DNA from: Anniella stebbinsi
Lineage: Eukaryota > Chordata > Lepidosauria > Squamata > Anniellidae
Reading direction: 5' to 3'
Length of the DNA stretch: 64,000 nucleotides
Assembly: GCA_029215795.1 (NCBI GenBank)
Contig: JARDYH010000003.1
Coordinates: 68,456,109-68,520,108 of the forward strand
Positions 1-10,519 of this stretch are shown piece by piece. Within the stretch, counting starts at the first letter, position 1; each line of letters opens with the position of its first letter. The notes under the pieces are model-generated. The model worked only from the letters and a program-made list of their open reading frames with translations. It searched no databases and was not told where the DNA came from. The position numbers were made by a program, and so were the translations under genes.

Positions 1-230
1 ATGTACTGTATGGTATAAAAACCTTCCCAAATAAACTGTAATAGCTGCAGGGAACATGAATTATGGCACAGAGAAAAAAATAAAAGAAATCAGTGCAGCG
101 TGCAGTCCATTCTTGGCACTTGAGAGAAAAGGTGGCATGAAGAAATGTGAATGTGATGATTCATTAGGGCTTTGTGCGCCATAAGCAGTGCAATCCCATG
201 TATCTCTTTTCAAGAGGAAAGTCCCATTGG

Positions 231-467
231 ATTTATTTATTTATTACATTTATATCCTACCCTTTTTCCTCCAAGGAGCCCTAAGGCGGTGTACATAATC
301 CTCCTCCATTTTATTCTCACAGCAACAACCCTGTGAAGTAGGCTGGGCTGAGAATCTGTGACTAGCCCAAAGTCACCCAGTGAGCTTCCATGGCTGAGTG
401 GGGACTAGAACCCAGATCTCCCGACTCTCAGTCCGAGACTCTAGCCGCTACACCATACTGGCTCTCA
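231..467 (-). repeat. tRNA-derived SINE, MIR/L2-tail type
   Basis: The tRNA-like head lies at the high-coordinate end; the reversed B-box region reads GGACTAGAACCC near 395-415. The 3' tail at the low end, read on the minus strand, is an ATAAATGTAATAAATAAAT-type tail as in L2/CR1-mobilised SINEs. The middle carries the phrase CAACCCTGTGAAGTAGG, typical of MIR-like reptile SINEs. It is a non-autonomous RNA polymerase III-type retroposon, probably moved by an L2 LINE. No TSD is obvious. Family name uncertain; the class is well supported by a second copy at 1931-2172. Confidence 0.75.
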
Positions 468-476
468 ATGAGCCTT

Positions 477-572
477 AGGCTGCAATTCTGTACAACCCAC
501 ACTTACCTGGGAATACATTCCCTTGAACCCAATGGGGCTTACTTCTGAGTCAACAATGGCAAGTATTGCACT
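477..572. repeat. Short palindromic repeat (AAGTAAGYCCCATTG type)
   Basis: Imperfect palindrome with GGGGCTTACTTCTGAGT and, inverted, ACTTACCTGGGAATA, flanked by TGCAATTCTG and a decayed inverse. The same unit recurs near 2672, 3075, 13832, 25352, 39460 and 40235. Likely a small DNA-transposon derivative; superfamily not determined. Confidence 0.6.
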
Positions 573-600
573 CTCAGTGTTTGTGCTATTACTTGTAAGA

Positions 601-978
601 CAGGGTGGGGAACCTTTTTCAACGAGAGGGTTAAGTTCCATTTCTGACAGAGAAGCTGTCAGGGGCGGCTGCATTCCGGTGGTGGATAGGAGTCAAAAGG
701 CAAAGGGGGTCCAAAAATAACAGCATATTGTAGCTTAGAGCTGCCAGTTTTAGGAGAGGCATGTCAACCTTTTTGAACGGGGGGGGGGGACTACTCAACA
801 GCTAGGAAACTACCAAATGATCTGGGGAAAGGGCACCAAGGAAGGGGGCTTGGCTATAGGAGGAATCCTGCAGGACCAGATTTGGCCCTAAGTGGATCAA
901 ATCTACTCCCCAAGTGGATCAAATGTGCCCCCAGGAGGACTAGATTTGCCCTCCTGGGCTTAAGGTTCTTCACCCCTG
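601..978. mobile_element. hAT-type non-autonomous element, perfect 8-bp TSD
   Basis: The left end reads CAGGGTGGGGAACCT and the right end, reverse-complemented, CAGGGGTGAAGAACCTTAAG. The flanks 593-600 and 979-986 are both TTGTAAGA, a perfect 8-bp TSD as made by hAT transposases. No transposase ORF is present. The interior has two spaced AAGTGGATCAAAT repeats near 890-925 and a G run at 779-790. It depends on a transposase from elsewhere. Confidence 0.8.
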
Positions 979-986
979 TTGTAAGA

Positions 987-1385
987 GAACATGGTGGCTC
1001 TGGTAGTTCTGACAGATCCCGTAGCCAACAAGAGCTCCTGCTGCCATCGCTCTTCGTAAATTTCACATTATATAAAACAATAATAAAGAATTGGTGGCTC
1101 TGATGTAAGTGGGGCGGCGAATCCGCCCCAGATTTCAGTCAGAACCAGCCAGAACTGTAAAGGAACTATCAGATGTGTACAAACAGTGAACTGGTCTGAA
1201 CGAGGGGGAGCACTTGGGGAATAATCACACGTAGCCTGCAACATGGCAAGACAGGGGGGGGGGTGATGCCCCCATCCTGGCCTTCCAAAATGGTGCTTTC
1301 TGCTGCCTAGTGATATCTGTTTCAAACAAATAAAGGTTTAACAAGAAGTTCCCGGGCGAGCTGGTCATTACTTCTTATTATGCAT
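987..1385. other. Unassigned stretch
   Basis: No ORF or repeat family recognised. Holds a G run near 1255-1262 and a GGGGCGGCGAATCCGCCCC-like palindrome near 1111-1130. Confidence 0.4.
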
Positions 1386-1672
1386 CTCTTTCTCGCTCAT
1401 GGCGATTTTTCTAGATGGACGTGACGGGATTTGCCAAGTCATGCTGTCTTTTATTGATTCAGGAATTTCCTGACGATTGAGCATGTTTTAAGTATGACTG
1501 CGTTCTGGATGTTGGTGCGGATGTATTCTGGTAGGCCCAGTTTCTGGAGGTTTTCTGTATAGTTTTTTGATATGATGCCAGTAACTGATGTGACTAATGG
1601 AATAATTGTGACCTTTTCCTGTTGCCATAGTTCTTTGACTTCCATGGCCAGTGGTGTATATTTGTCTCTTAA
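1386..1672 (-). pseudogene. RLE-type (R4/Dong-like) LINE 3' fragment
   Basis: The minus strand at 1645-1451 encodes 64 residues including VKELWQQEKVTIIPLVTSV and ILKTCSIVRKFL. This resembles the extreme C-terminus, downstream of the restriction-like endonuclease, of R2/R4/NeSL-group LINEs. The fragment is clearly homologous to 10520-10905, sharing both coding and the 3' UTR phrase TCTTTCTCGCTC. It is 5'-truncated and has no RT. Clade assignment rests on remembered family resemblance; the LINE nature is better supported than the clade. Confidence 0.55.
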
Positions 1673-1930
1673 GCCTCTTTCTCTAGCCTGCTAAGTCATT
1701 AGCTGTGTCCTTTGTTTCTCCTCCCATCACCCTTGTCTTTAAAATCCTCTCTGATGCTTCTTATGGCTGCTGCTGCATCAGCCCTGAAGGATGTGTTTCC
1801 TTAGAATGCTGGGCATGCAGAGTGTAAAAAGCAAACAAAAACAAATGAACAAATATGAGGGCATCCTATGTTTGCCTGGGCATTTTAAGTTGGTCATTTT
1901 GCCCCACTGTTCCTTTCTTTTTATTGTCTT

Positions 1931-2172
1931 TTATTTTATTTTTATTATTACATTTATATCCTGTCCCGCCCCCATTTTTTTCCTCATGCAAGGAACCCAA
2001 GGTGGCTTACATGGTCCTCTTCCTCCTCCATTTTATCCTCAAAACAACCCTGTGAGGTAGGTTGGTATGAGAATCAGAGGCTGGCCCAAAGTTATCCAGT
2101 GAGCTTCATGACTAGAACCTGGGTTTCTTGAGTCCCAGTCCAACACTCTAACCATTGCACCAACCTGCCTCC
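1931..2172 (-). repeat. tRNA-derived SINE, MIR/L2-tail type
   Basis: Second copy of the 231-467 family in the same orientation, with tail TTATTACATTTATATCC, middle CAACCCTGTGAGGTAGGTTG and the tRNA-like head near 2120-2170. Somewhat decayed; a few-base gap removes part of the B-box region. Confidence 0.75.
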
Positions 2173-2184
2173 TATTGCAGTTTT

Positions 2185-2276
2185 ATGATTGTATATCCAT
2201 TTTTGTGTATCTTTATTGTTCACTGCCATGATATCTTTTAATAAAGGGAGGTTTATAAATAAAATAAAATAAAATA
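2185..2276 (+). repeat. LINE 3' tail, L2/CR1-like
   Basis: Short plus-strand 3' UTR-like piece ending GGTTTATAAATAAAATAAAATAA-like, the usual A-rich L2-type tail. Directly abuts the SINE. No coding left. Confidence 0.4.
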
Positions 2277-2671
2277 ATTACATTACATTACATATGGTCA
2301 CCACATCAAAACAAGCATGGTTTACACATTTTTTTTCACCCCTTGCACGGATTATGATTTTTATGACCCCACCTATTCCAGTGTTGATGAGCAAGTACTG
2401 AAGTCACTAATAATTGATGAGGTATTCATACCTGTATTATAATTTATGCAGCCTTTTGAATATTCCTGCTGGTTATTACTTGTTGTAACATTCTGCAGCA
2501 ATGTTGTATAACTGACATGTTCATAAAAATGCAGTCTTTGTAATTGTTGGCAGTCTTGTGAAAGTTAATGAACCAGTGCATTTCAGTCATTTGGTGTTCA
2601 GTTCTCTGAAATGTATCTGAGACATCACACCGTTGTATGTTTTGCTTCTTTCCCAGAAGAAGTAGATTTAC
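2277..2671. other. AT-rich unassigned stretch
   Basis: No ORF over 60 codons and no repeat recognised. Confidence 0.4.
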
Positions 2672-2830
2672 AGTGCATTCCCCTGCATATTTACTTGTAA
2701 GTAAGTCCCACTGTCTTCAGTGGGGCTTACTCTCAGGTAAGTGTACATTCTATGCACACATCCAGTAGTAAGTCTCATTGAATAGAATAGGACGTACATC
2801 CCTGTAGACATGCATAGGACTGTGCTGTTA
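2672..2830. repeat. Short palindromic repeat (AAGTAAGYCCCATTG type)
   Basis: Contains AAGTAAGTCCCACTG followed by inverted CAGTGGGGCTTACT, then a second degenerate half TAGTAAGTCTCATTG, and ends TGCATAGGACTGTGCTGTTA. Possibly one and a half units in tandem. Confidence 0.6.
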
Positions 2831-3074
2831 GCCACTGTGTAATAAATAAAACATTGTATCTTAAAACTGGTTCACAAAATTAGTAATATAACATATATGG
2901 TGCACACAAAACATATATAATAGCTGATCAACAGGCTTTCTGATTATGATTTGTGAAAAATACAATGCCATATAAATGGAATAGAATTTGGACTACATCT
3001 TGTACTGATTTGTCATATCAAAACAACATTAAAAAAAGACATGATGAATTTATCTATTCTGTAATTTAGTTTTG

Positions 3075-3262
3075 CTGCCAAATCCTAGACATGTCTGTTA
3101 GAAGTAAGTCTTACTGAATTCAATGGTGTTTGGTTCCAAGTAAGAATCCATAGAATTACAGCCTTACAATGCAGTCCTATGCAAATCTACTCACAAGTAA
3201 TTCCCATTGAGGCTCAGTGAGGCTTACTCCCAAGTTATGTGATTGTAGGATTGCAGCTTCCA
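3075..3262. repeat. Two adjacent short palindromic repeats
   Basis: Two degenerate units back to back: AAGTAAGTCTTACTGAATTC at 3101-3120, and AAGTAATTCCCATTGAGG with GAGGCTTACTCCCAAG at about 3196-3235, each bounded by CTATGCA or GGATTGCAG phrases. Confidence 0.55.
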
Positions 3263-3544
3263 TCTTAGAGAATTATTAACGGCTCATCAGTACTCGTACT
3301 AATGTTTATTCCTAAATAGTTCATCACCTGCTGAACTAATACAAATGTTTACTTATTTTTCTGTAAAGTTGCCTCCTGGAGTGCTCATGCAGTCTAAAAG
3401 CTGAGAAAGTTCTTTGCGAGAAAGCTAATCTCTAATGGTAAATTCACAGTGTCAAGCTGAAAAAAAATGCCATGGTTATTGCAGGATTGGTATAAATGTG
3501 ATCAATTATATAATCATAGGGCTTTTCTAGAACTCTGGAAGGCA

Positions 3545-3680
3545 CCCGCTGGTTTTTGATGGGTCTGGTGCCTCCAGATGTTTGGACTTTAACTCCATCA
3601 GCCCCAATGGTCAGGAATGTTGAGAGGTGTAGTGCAAAACTCTGGAGGCTGCCAGGTTTACCATCCTTATTCCAGATGGA
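3545..3680. repeat. Palindromic hAT-like repeat (CCTCCAGATGTT type)
   Basis: CTCCAGATGTTTGGACT and, inverted, GTGCAAAACTCTGGAGG enclose CATCAGCCCC. Member of a common lizard palindromic family also seen at 18458, 25866, 35665, 43240, 45003, 46410, 53052 and 54676. TSD not recognised here. Confidence 0.55.
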
Positions 3681-4215
3681 CAGCTATTTCTCTTAGACTT
3701 GTCACAGTGGTGGCAACAAGAACACCAGAAAGCTGGGGAGAGGCTTTCTCAGCTGCCCCAGCATCAAAAGACAAGCAAGAACCCCAAATCCATTTCAGCT
3801 GCATGACAACAAGCCCCACACCTGAGTGACAGTTCCATCCATACTCAGGGCCATCTTGAGACATTTTGCTGCCTGAGGTGTAATAGCAACCTCCTCCCCC
3901 CCCAAGTCAAGTTGTATAGTAGCCCAAACTGTCTAAGTTATCTTTGAAACCTAAGAAGGAAAATCCAACCACCACCTCTTCTTTTGAGTAAAAATTGAAT
4001 AAAACAAATGACTAAAACTCCTACCCTTTCTTGGCAAACCAAAGCCTGAGGCAGCAGTGTCATTCTGCCTAGAGGTAGGGCCGGCCCCGTCCATATTTTT
4101 TGGAATGTAGCTATTTCTCTTAGGCTTGTCAAGCCCTTGAAGACAGCAGCAGTAGTGGCAGCAACACCAATGATTTGGGAGAAGCTTTTACGCCACGCTC
4201 CCCGGTGTCTTTCAC
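3681..4215. repeat. Diverged direct repeat, about 430 bp apart
   Basis: AGCTATTTCTCTTAG-ACTTGTCA at about 3681-3705 recurs as AGCTATTTCTCTTAG-GCTTGTCA at about 4109-4132, and both continue into similar GCAACA..GGGAGAAGCTT/GGAGAGGCTT sequence. GCCTGAGG phrases near 3871 and 4045 also match 12900. Looks like two copies of one dispersed repeat; family not recognised. Confidence 0.45.
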
Positions 4216-4269
4216 TTTTAGGTGGGGAATAAACTTTTAAAAATATATTTTAAAGAACTGGATAGTAAA

Positions 4270-4620
4270 GTCACTACGGTCACTTTTATTCTTTTTTAAA
4301 AAAAACGATGCAGGATTTATTTGCCCAAATAAATGACAAATCTCTGCTCTCCCTTGCAGTTAAATTCATCTCCTATGTAGGGTAATGCCACTTTCATTAC
4401 AATATACCACGATAATAGTAGTAGCTCTGGCACAGAAGTCAGGTCGGTGTATATAGCTGTGGTCTTGTAGCAATAAAAATCTGCTCCAATTAATAGGCAT
4501 TCTGTGCACATTAATTGCTTCTGCACACAGAAATGAAGAGGCAGTCCCTTGTTACCTATTCTCATCAGCCTCTATTTCTGATTAATTTGCTTCTGTCCTC
4601 GGGGCTTCTTAAAGCACTGA
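4270..4620. other. Unique-looking AT-rich block, possible conserved non-coding element
   Basis: No repeat family recognised. Carries several TAAT-core homeodomain-like sites (CCAATTAATAGG, ACATTAATTGC, TGATTAATTTGC). Conservation cannot be judged from one sequence, so this is only a candidate regulatory block. Confidence 0.2.
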
Positions 4621-4932
4621 AGGAAAAAAAAGAAAGAAAGGAGCAGTTCTTCTGCGTATTTAAATATCAGCTCTATTTCCAGTGTCTTTGAGGTTGCTTG
4701 TACAAAAGAAAGCAAAAAACAAATGCACATTTTTGTATGTATTACACTCTTTCTGGGGGAAGACCGTTATATGTGATCTATGTGTCCATTCATGTAGATT
4801 CCCGGAGCATGAATTTAGTTGATTTTCTTTACTCATCTTTTAAACCAGGAGTGGGCAGACTTCAAGCCTGTGTTGCTGTTGTTTTGTTGTTACTAGAACT
4901 CAAGTTCCCAACTAGAACTCAACCAGAACCAG

Positions 4933-5635
4933 GTGCAAAAGACATTGAAAAGGTCATCTGAGTTAGTTCTTTTGGCATTTGAGGAAATGGATTCCACCTC
5001 TTGGAAACAAAAGATTTCTAACATCATCTCTAGGATGGGTTTCTCTACGCCCGTTCTAACATCTATGGGTTATGATAGAGCCAAGCAAGTTTTGATAGAG
5101 CCTCTTAAAGATATAGAACTGCAATCTCAACTGGCCGAAATTACAAGTTGTGCATCACATAAGTTGTATATGCATTTAGCCATTCCCCCTTTCTCCCTCT
5201 CAAAATATCTGGTAGATTTACCCTCAAGAAGGTTGAGAGTGGCGTTTTCTTGGGCACAGTTAAATGTTCTTCCGGTGGCAGATCACATGGGTCGCCTTCA
5301 AGGTATCCCAAAGGACGTTAGAGGTTGTCATTGCAATCACCTGATACTGGAGGACGCTGCCCATTTTATTTTAACTTGTGAAAGTTACTCAGATATTAGG
5401 AAAATTTATATTCTCCCATTGTTGACACAACTAATTGGAAGAACAATTGCTGAAAAGTTGTGCTTTTTATTGCGTGATATTAGTAAATATGTAACTTTTA
5501 GAACAGCGAAATTTCTGGTTTTGGCCATGCATGTGAGAGTAAATAGTGTTGACTCTAGGGATGTAATTTCATGTATATGAGAAGTGTATAAATGGCTGGT
5601 GGCTATATACAATAAAATTTACTGACTGACTGAAT
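4933..5635 (+). pseudogene. LINE ORF2 C-terminal fragment with GACT-repeat tail
   Basis: An open frame at 4933-5580 (215 aa) carries a C-terminal cysteine/histidine motif: CHCNHL, then AAHFILTCESY, as found downstream of the RT in APE-type LINEs of the I/Jockey/Vingi group. The phrase LNVLP is shared with the relative at 57812-59125. After the stop comes AATAAAATTTACTGACTGAC then GAATGAAT, a tandem tetranucleotide tail. The copy is 5'-truncated at about 4930: no RT or endonuclease remains. Despite this the remaining frame is uninterrupted, suggesting moderate age. Clade assignment is unresolved. Confidence 0.65.
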
Positions 5636-5759
5636 GAATATGAATATTTCTGAGTTGTCCGCAAGAATGCATAGGCACAGTTTGCTGTCCCATTCCATTC
5701 CTCTATAATTTCCCATTTCTCTTTACGATATCAGTGCACGCTGATATAACATTACAAAG

Positions 5760-6055
5760 AAGCTAGGCTGGCTCCCTCCTTGGTGTGCTTTCGGAGGCAG
5801 GCTAGAACTTTTCTGTTTCAGCAGGCCTTTGGGGAGTAGTTCAGACCTTTGTGGATGTACTGCTTATAGTTTTGGATTTTTTCATTATGTGTATTTCGAA
5901 TGTTGTTCAATGTTTTAAGTATTTTTAAATTGTACTATGTTTAATTATATTTTTAATTTTTGTATATCACTTTTTGTTTTAACTGTACATGCTTTAATTT
6001 GTAAGCCGCCTTGGGTTCCATTATTGGGAGAAAGGCGGGATATAAATAAATATAA
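5760..6055 (+). repeat. L2/CR1-type LINE 3' end
   Basis: Plus-strand 3' end: TTTGTAAGCCGCCTTGGG, then AAAGGCGGGATATAAATAAA, the standard end of reptile L2-type LINEs. Upstream about 100 bases look like decayed ORF2 C-terminus (TTTCGGAGGCAGGCTAGAAC). No open frame. Confidence 0.65.
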
Positions 6056-6305
6056 AATCATAAAAAAAGAAGTACAGGTTTCTTCTGAGCACATTCTGAG
6101 TCTAGGATTTTGTTTTTAGCAGCAGAAAGGAATGGAGTTCACAGTTCTTTCACAGAAAACCCCACTCCTGGCTGCCTCAAGCATGCTTCATTTCAGCAGC
6201 CAAATTTAAGTGGGAAATGTAATTTTGTTGCTGGTATTGTTAAACATTTGGGAGACAAAGAACTGCAGTTTCAGTGCCTTACTTGTTGAAACACTGGGTG
6301 TTGTG

Positions 6306-6625
6306 TAGGGTGACCAGATAAAATCCAGGTCAGGGCTCATGTAACTTTAACAGTTATAGATCAAAGGGAATTTCAGCCAGTGTCATTTGTATGCAATTAG
6401 TTCCTGGTGATATTTCCTCTTCATCACAACAGTTAAAGTTGCAGGGGCCCTGCCTTCTTTTGTATATGGTCACTCTAGTATAGTGCCTGCACCTTTAACT
6501 GTTGTGATGAAGAGGGAATTTCACCAGGAACTAATTGCATACAAATGACACTGGCTGAAATTCCCTTTTCTCTACAACTGTTAAAGTTACGTGAGCCCTG
6601 ACCTGGATTTTATCGGGTCAGCCTA
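6306..6625. mobile_element. hAT-type palindromic MITE, copy A
   Basis: Begins TAGGGTGACC, ends GGTCAGCCTA, and the two halves are near-complete inverted repeats. Flanks 6298-6305 and 6626-6633 are both GTGTTGTG, a perfect 8-bp TSD. Belongs to the ACCAGATAAAATCCAGG terminal variant (with D and G). The asymmetric centre contains GTATATGGTCACTCTAG. No coding capacity. Confidence 0.9.
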
Positions 6626-6889
6626 GTGTTGTGCAAGCTCTTGAGCAAGGAATTGTGCAATAATGCCAGCAGCTATTTTCCTTCCACTCCCGGTTCTCTG
6701 GATTCATCCCAACATGCAATATGTCAGGCTCCCAGTTCCAATGTCATGTCACTCGGTCCCCCACCCCCACCAACACACACACATAACATTATTTTCAAAT
6801 TCTATTTTACTTCCCCTTTGGCCAAAGGGATTCATGTCCGTGTTTGGGTGATGGGATGGAGAGGGACCATAGTAGGATGGACATTGTGA

Positions 6890-7197
6890 ATCATAAAAAA
6901 AGAGATAAGCACCACTACAAAAGGGGTGCTAATTTGTGTAAAATGTACATATGTAAATTTTTATGTGTAGATGCAAATTTAGAAAGCATTATTATAATTG
7001 AAAGCGAAATACAGTACATTTCACTGCAGTGTGTTAGACTGTGATCAGGTAACCTGCGTCCCTTGGCCGGTCTGCTGTCCAGGTGCTGTTGATGGGCAAT
7101 GTCAAGACCCAGGTCTTCCTTCTGGTGGTTCCTTATCTTTAAACCTTCAAATAGAGGACCACCCCCTGCAAAAGAGAACACATGGCCACCTTAGGAC
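6890..7197. repeat. Dispersed repeat family (CTTCAAATAGAGGAC), copy 1
   Basis: Shares GATGCAAATTTAGAAA, TGTCCAGGTGCT and CTTCAAATAGAGGACCA, in order, with 53820-54136 and 57330-57565. The right end CACATGGCCACCTTA matches CACATGACCACCCT at 54122, so the family probably has TAGGGTGRYCATGTG-like termini. Non-coding. Confidence 0.55.
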
Positions 7198-7934
7198 ATA
7201 GATGATTGTGAACCCTGGAGAGCTACTGGCAGAGTAGACAATACCAGGTTCGGTGTACTAATGGTTTGACCTGGTATAAAGGCACTTTCAATGTTCCACA
7301 AAAGGTTATGTCATAAGAGGCCCTGTGAAGAGATGCTTCCAACTCTCCTATTTGGCAAATGATCCCAACAATGAACAATGGCCAACACCTGCTGCATGCA
7401 TGATGCCCAAGAGCAAACCCCTGCACTTTAGCAAACAGCATCATTTTGCTTTCCAGCTTGTCCCTAGGATCCTTCTCATCCATTCTGTAGACTAGACTTT
7501 AGTAGGATGCCATCATTCTAGATAACATATTAGCCACAAGAGAGGAGAGAATAAAAAGGGCTAAATATAATTTTATTTCTCTATGGGGAGCTATTGCTTG
7601 AGCTTCATTACTACACATTTTAGTACAATCTAATTTATGCATGTAGCTGGCCCCAGGTGTTTGGAACAGCAACCAGAGGGTGGGGGGAGGAATCAGATCA
7701 CGCTAAAATTAGACACTCTTGGATGGCTTCCTGTGCAGGAACTCAAAATGCACATAGTTAATGTAAAAGTATATGTTTATGAAAACCAATACTAATATTG
7801 ATGCAATGCATGAGGATTTTGTACATTTAAATAAAGAAATGTATGCACTCTACTAGCAACGGTTTACATGTAGGACGCTTAGCAGTTAGCATATTTCCAG
7901 TATTCAAAGTGTGTTATGTCTGTTGTCTTGGGGA
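7198..7934. other. Unassigned stretch
   Basis: No ORF of note and no repeat recognised. Confidence 0.4.
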
Positions 7935-7996
7935 TCCTTACAACATCAATGGCCTTATAGGTGCCGTCCAACTCTACTATTCTATGATTCTATGAT
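7935..7996 (+). repeat. CR1 LINE 3' end
   Basis: GGTGCCGTCCAACTCTACTA followed by ATTCTATGATTCTATG, the 8-bp direct repeat that ends CR1 LINEs. Heavily 5'-truncated. Confidence 0.85.
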
Positions 7997-8504
7997 CCCT
8001 GCAAAGATGATTATCCCTGTATTGCAGGTGGAACTGAGGTCCAGACTACATGTTACATGCAAACACATCAAACTGTAGTCCCAGCAGCCACTTTTAAAAG
8101 ACACTTTAGGAGGCCATGATCATTAGTGGAGATAAGGCAGGAGAAAGAGGGCACAAGCCTTTACCTGCCTTCCATTCCCTCCCTTCAGTATGCCTTCCCA
8201 AGTGGCTCTCTTACTTCCTTCAAGGGTTTAAAAGGCGTGTTTGCTTTTACCCATCTGTGGTTGTAGATCAGGGTTGGGTAACCTCCAGCCACCCATGGAG
8301 GCTCCTCATCATCCAGCCCAAGAGGAATTGACATTCCAACAAAAAGATGTGTAGACATCTCTGAACGGAGGAAATACATGATGGTTTCTTTAAAAGTGGT
8401 GGGAGTTTTGCTATTAATGATTACTAAACCCACAGGGTTACACTTGATGTCAGAAACTGCCACTCATTATCCTAGGCTGAAATATATAGAAGTGAAATGA
8501 TGAA
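7997..8504. other. Unassigned stretch with one hAT-like end
   Basis: At 8270-8292, CAGGGTTGGGTAACCTCCAG resembles hAT termini such as that at 601, but I found no partner end or TSD. Confidence 0.3.
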
Positions 8505-8551
8505 TGAAGAAGAAGAAGAAGAAGAAGAAGAAGAAGAAGAAGAAGAAGAAG
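8505..8551. repeat. (GAA)n microsatellite
   Basis: About 14 GAA units immediately next to the 3' end of the minus-strand L2 LINE. Confidence 0.9.
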
Positions 8552-8670
8552 ATATTTATTTATTACCTGCCTCTCCTTCCGGATCGAGGCAGGGAACAAC
8601 ATCAAGCATAAAATACACAAACTGATTAAAAGCACATAAAACCAATACATCATTAAAATACTGATAAAAC

Positions 8671-8988
8671 TAGGCTGACCATATGAAAAGGAGGACAGGG
8701 CTCCTGTATCTTTAACAGTTTAATAGAAAAGGGAATTTCAGCAGATGTCATTTGTATATAAGCAGAACCTGGTGAAATTCCCTCTTCATCACAAAGTTAA
8801 AGCTGCAGAAGCCCTGCCCTCTTTTGTACATGGTCGAGAGACAGGGCTCCTGCAGCTTTAACTGTTGTGATGAAGAGGGAATTTCACCAGGTTAAATATG
8901 CATACAAACAACACCTGCTGAAATTCCCTGTCCTTTGCAACTGTTAAAGATACAGGAGCCCTGTCCTCCTTTTCATATGGTCACCCTA
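8671..8988. mobile_element. hAT-type palindromic MITE, copy B
   Basis: Starts TAGGCTGACC and ends GGTCACCCTA; flanks 8663-8670 and 8989-8996 are both GATAAAAC, a perfect 8-bp TSD. Carries the ACCATATGAAAAGGAGGAC terminal variant. Inserted in the 3' UTR of the L2 element, so it is younger than that insertion. Confidence 0.9.
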
Positions 8989-9009
8989 GATAAAACACCA
9001 ATAAAATGC

Positions 9010-9693
9010 TTAAAATTCATCTGGGTAGGCCTGCCGGAAGAGAACAGTCTTTATAGCTCTTTTAAATTCTTGAAGACTGGTGAGTTGGCGGATCTCTCCT
9101 GGCAGGTCATTCCACAATCTGGGAGTGGCAGAAGAGAAGGTCCTCTGGGTAACGGTTGTTAACCTAGTTTTTGTTGACCTAGTTTTTGTTGACTGTAGTA
9201 AATTCTTCCCAGAGGACCTCAGCATGTGGGGCGGATTGTATGAGAGAAGGCGATCCCGCAGATAACCTGGACCCAAACCATATAGGGCTTTAAAGGTAAA
9301 AACCAACACTTTATACTTTGCCCGGAAACTAATTGGCAGCCAGTGGAGAGATTTCAAATCTGGTGTGATATGGTCACCCCTAGGTGTATCAGTGACCAGC
9401 CTGGCTGCCATATTTTGAACTAGTTGAAGTTTCCAGACTAGGCACAGAGGTAGCCCTATGTCCAGCGCATTGCAGAAGTCGAGTCTCGAAGTTACCAGCA
9501 CGTGCACTACTGACTTTAGGTCTTCCAACTCTAGGAAGGGGTGCAGCTGGCGTATCAGCCGAAGCTGATAGTAGACATTCCTGGCTGTCGCATCTATCTG
9601 AGCTGTCATTTGACCGATGAATCCAGGAGCACCCCCAAGCTGTGAACACAGCCTTTCAGGGGGAGTGTAACCCCATCCAGGACTGGTTGACAC
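9010..9693 (-). pseudogene. L2 LINE ORF2 C-terminal region
   Basis: 227 open codons with the hallmark L2 stretch downstream of the RT: YYQLRLIRQLHPFLE, VHVLVTSRLDFCNAL, KLQLVQNMAARLVT, SLHWLPISFRAKYKVL, FKALYGLGPGYLRDRL, and near the end ATPRLWNDLPGEIR. In L2 these segments cover the RT thumb and C-terminal domain. The RT palm with its YADD box and the endonuclease are missing, so the protein is not functional. The first Met is not the element's start; the frame is simply cut by truncation. A local duplication (STKTR twice) sits near residue 170. The open frame suggests a fairly young insertion. Confidence 0.9.
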
Positions 9694-9790
9694 ACCTCCA
9701 ACCCCACGACAACTCCTGGAATTGTACTGGAAACTTTTCTCAAGGTTAAAAAGGTCCCAAATCTTTCTCTCTGGGCCCAGCCATTACATA

Positions 9791-10336
9791 ATATGATAGC
9801 TGGCTTTCAAAAAGCTTTATATGTCAGGAGACCATGTGTCCAACAAGCTATCTTGCACTTTCAAATTAGCAAAACCAGTTACAGTGTGCTTGTGTCCATC
9901 TCATGTGATTGCGAGAAATTGCTTCAGTTCAGGCAGGCAGCACACGTGGAACGTTATCTGTCTGGCTATTCCAACCAGTGGGGTTGTCATCAATTGGATG
10001 GTGGCTAATTTATCTGTTGTGGTCGTCTTCAGAGGCCTTGGACTGGGTTTTACTGGTAAGAGAGGTGCGATTGGCATGGATACAGGATAGGGGCTGTTTG
10101 GTGGCAGTGGTCCAAATATGGAACCCCTTCCAATTGGAAGTCAGGCTAATATCCTTTAGGTGGGTGGCTAAGACATTTCTATTCTGCCAGGGATTAATGT
10201 ATTTCAATCTTGCCAGCTATAGATTTCTTTATTTGCTTTCATTTTAATGCTCTCAGAAGGTTTAAATGTGTGCAGTTTTGTTGTTGCTGTGATCTGCCTT
10301 GGGGTTTTTTTTTAGGACCACAAGGCGGTGTACAAT
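9791..10336 (+). other. Mostly unassigned; possible LINE 3' UTR
   Basis: The last ~150 bases (CTCTCAGAAGGTTTAAATG, then GACCACAAGGCGGTGTACAA) resemble an L2-type 3' UTR in plus orientation. Further upstream nothing is recognised. Confidence 0.35.
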
Positions 10337-10400
10337 TAGTGTGTGTGTGTATAAATTGTGTATAAAACACACACACACACACACATATATATAAATATAA
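10337..10400. repeat. GT / CA / TA dinucleotide tracts
   Basis: A short (GT)n at about 10338-10351, then (CA)n at 10367-10385 passing into a TATA-rich run. Confidence 0.85.
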
Positions 10401-10477
10401 ACTCTATCCTTATTTTGGTGATAAAAAGTATTTTATCACAAACAGTTTACCTCAGAATAAACATGCAGATACACATC

Positions 10478-10478
<1 letters not shown>

Positions 10479-10519
<41 letters not shown>
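10479..10519. repeat. (ATT)n microsatellite, probably the LINE's 3' tail
   Basis: About 13 TAT/ATT units directly abutting the 3' end of the minus-strand RLE-type LINE at 10520. On the LINE's own strand this is an (AAT)n tail. Dong-type elements are known to be associated with TAA repeats. Confidence 0.8.

Larger units (their letters stand above)
8552..9790 (-). repeat. L2-clade LINE, 3' part, interrupted by MITE B
   Basis: Minus-strand LINE. The tail is at about 8552 (TATTTATTTATTACCTGCC on the plus strand), the 3' UTR is split by the MITE at 8671-8988, and the ORF2 C-terminus covers 9010-9693. Removing the MITE and one TSD copy rejoins the 3' UTR. 5'-truncated near 9720-9790. Confidence 0.8.
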
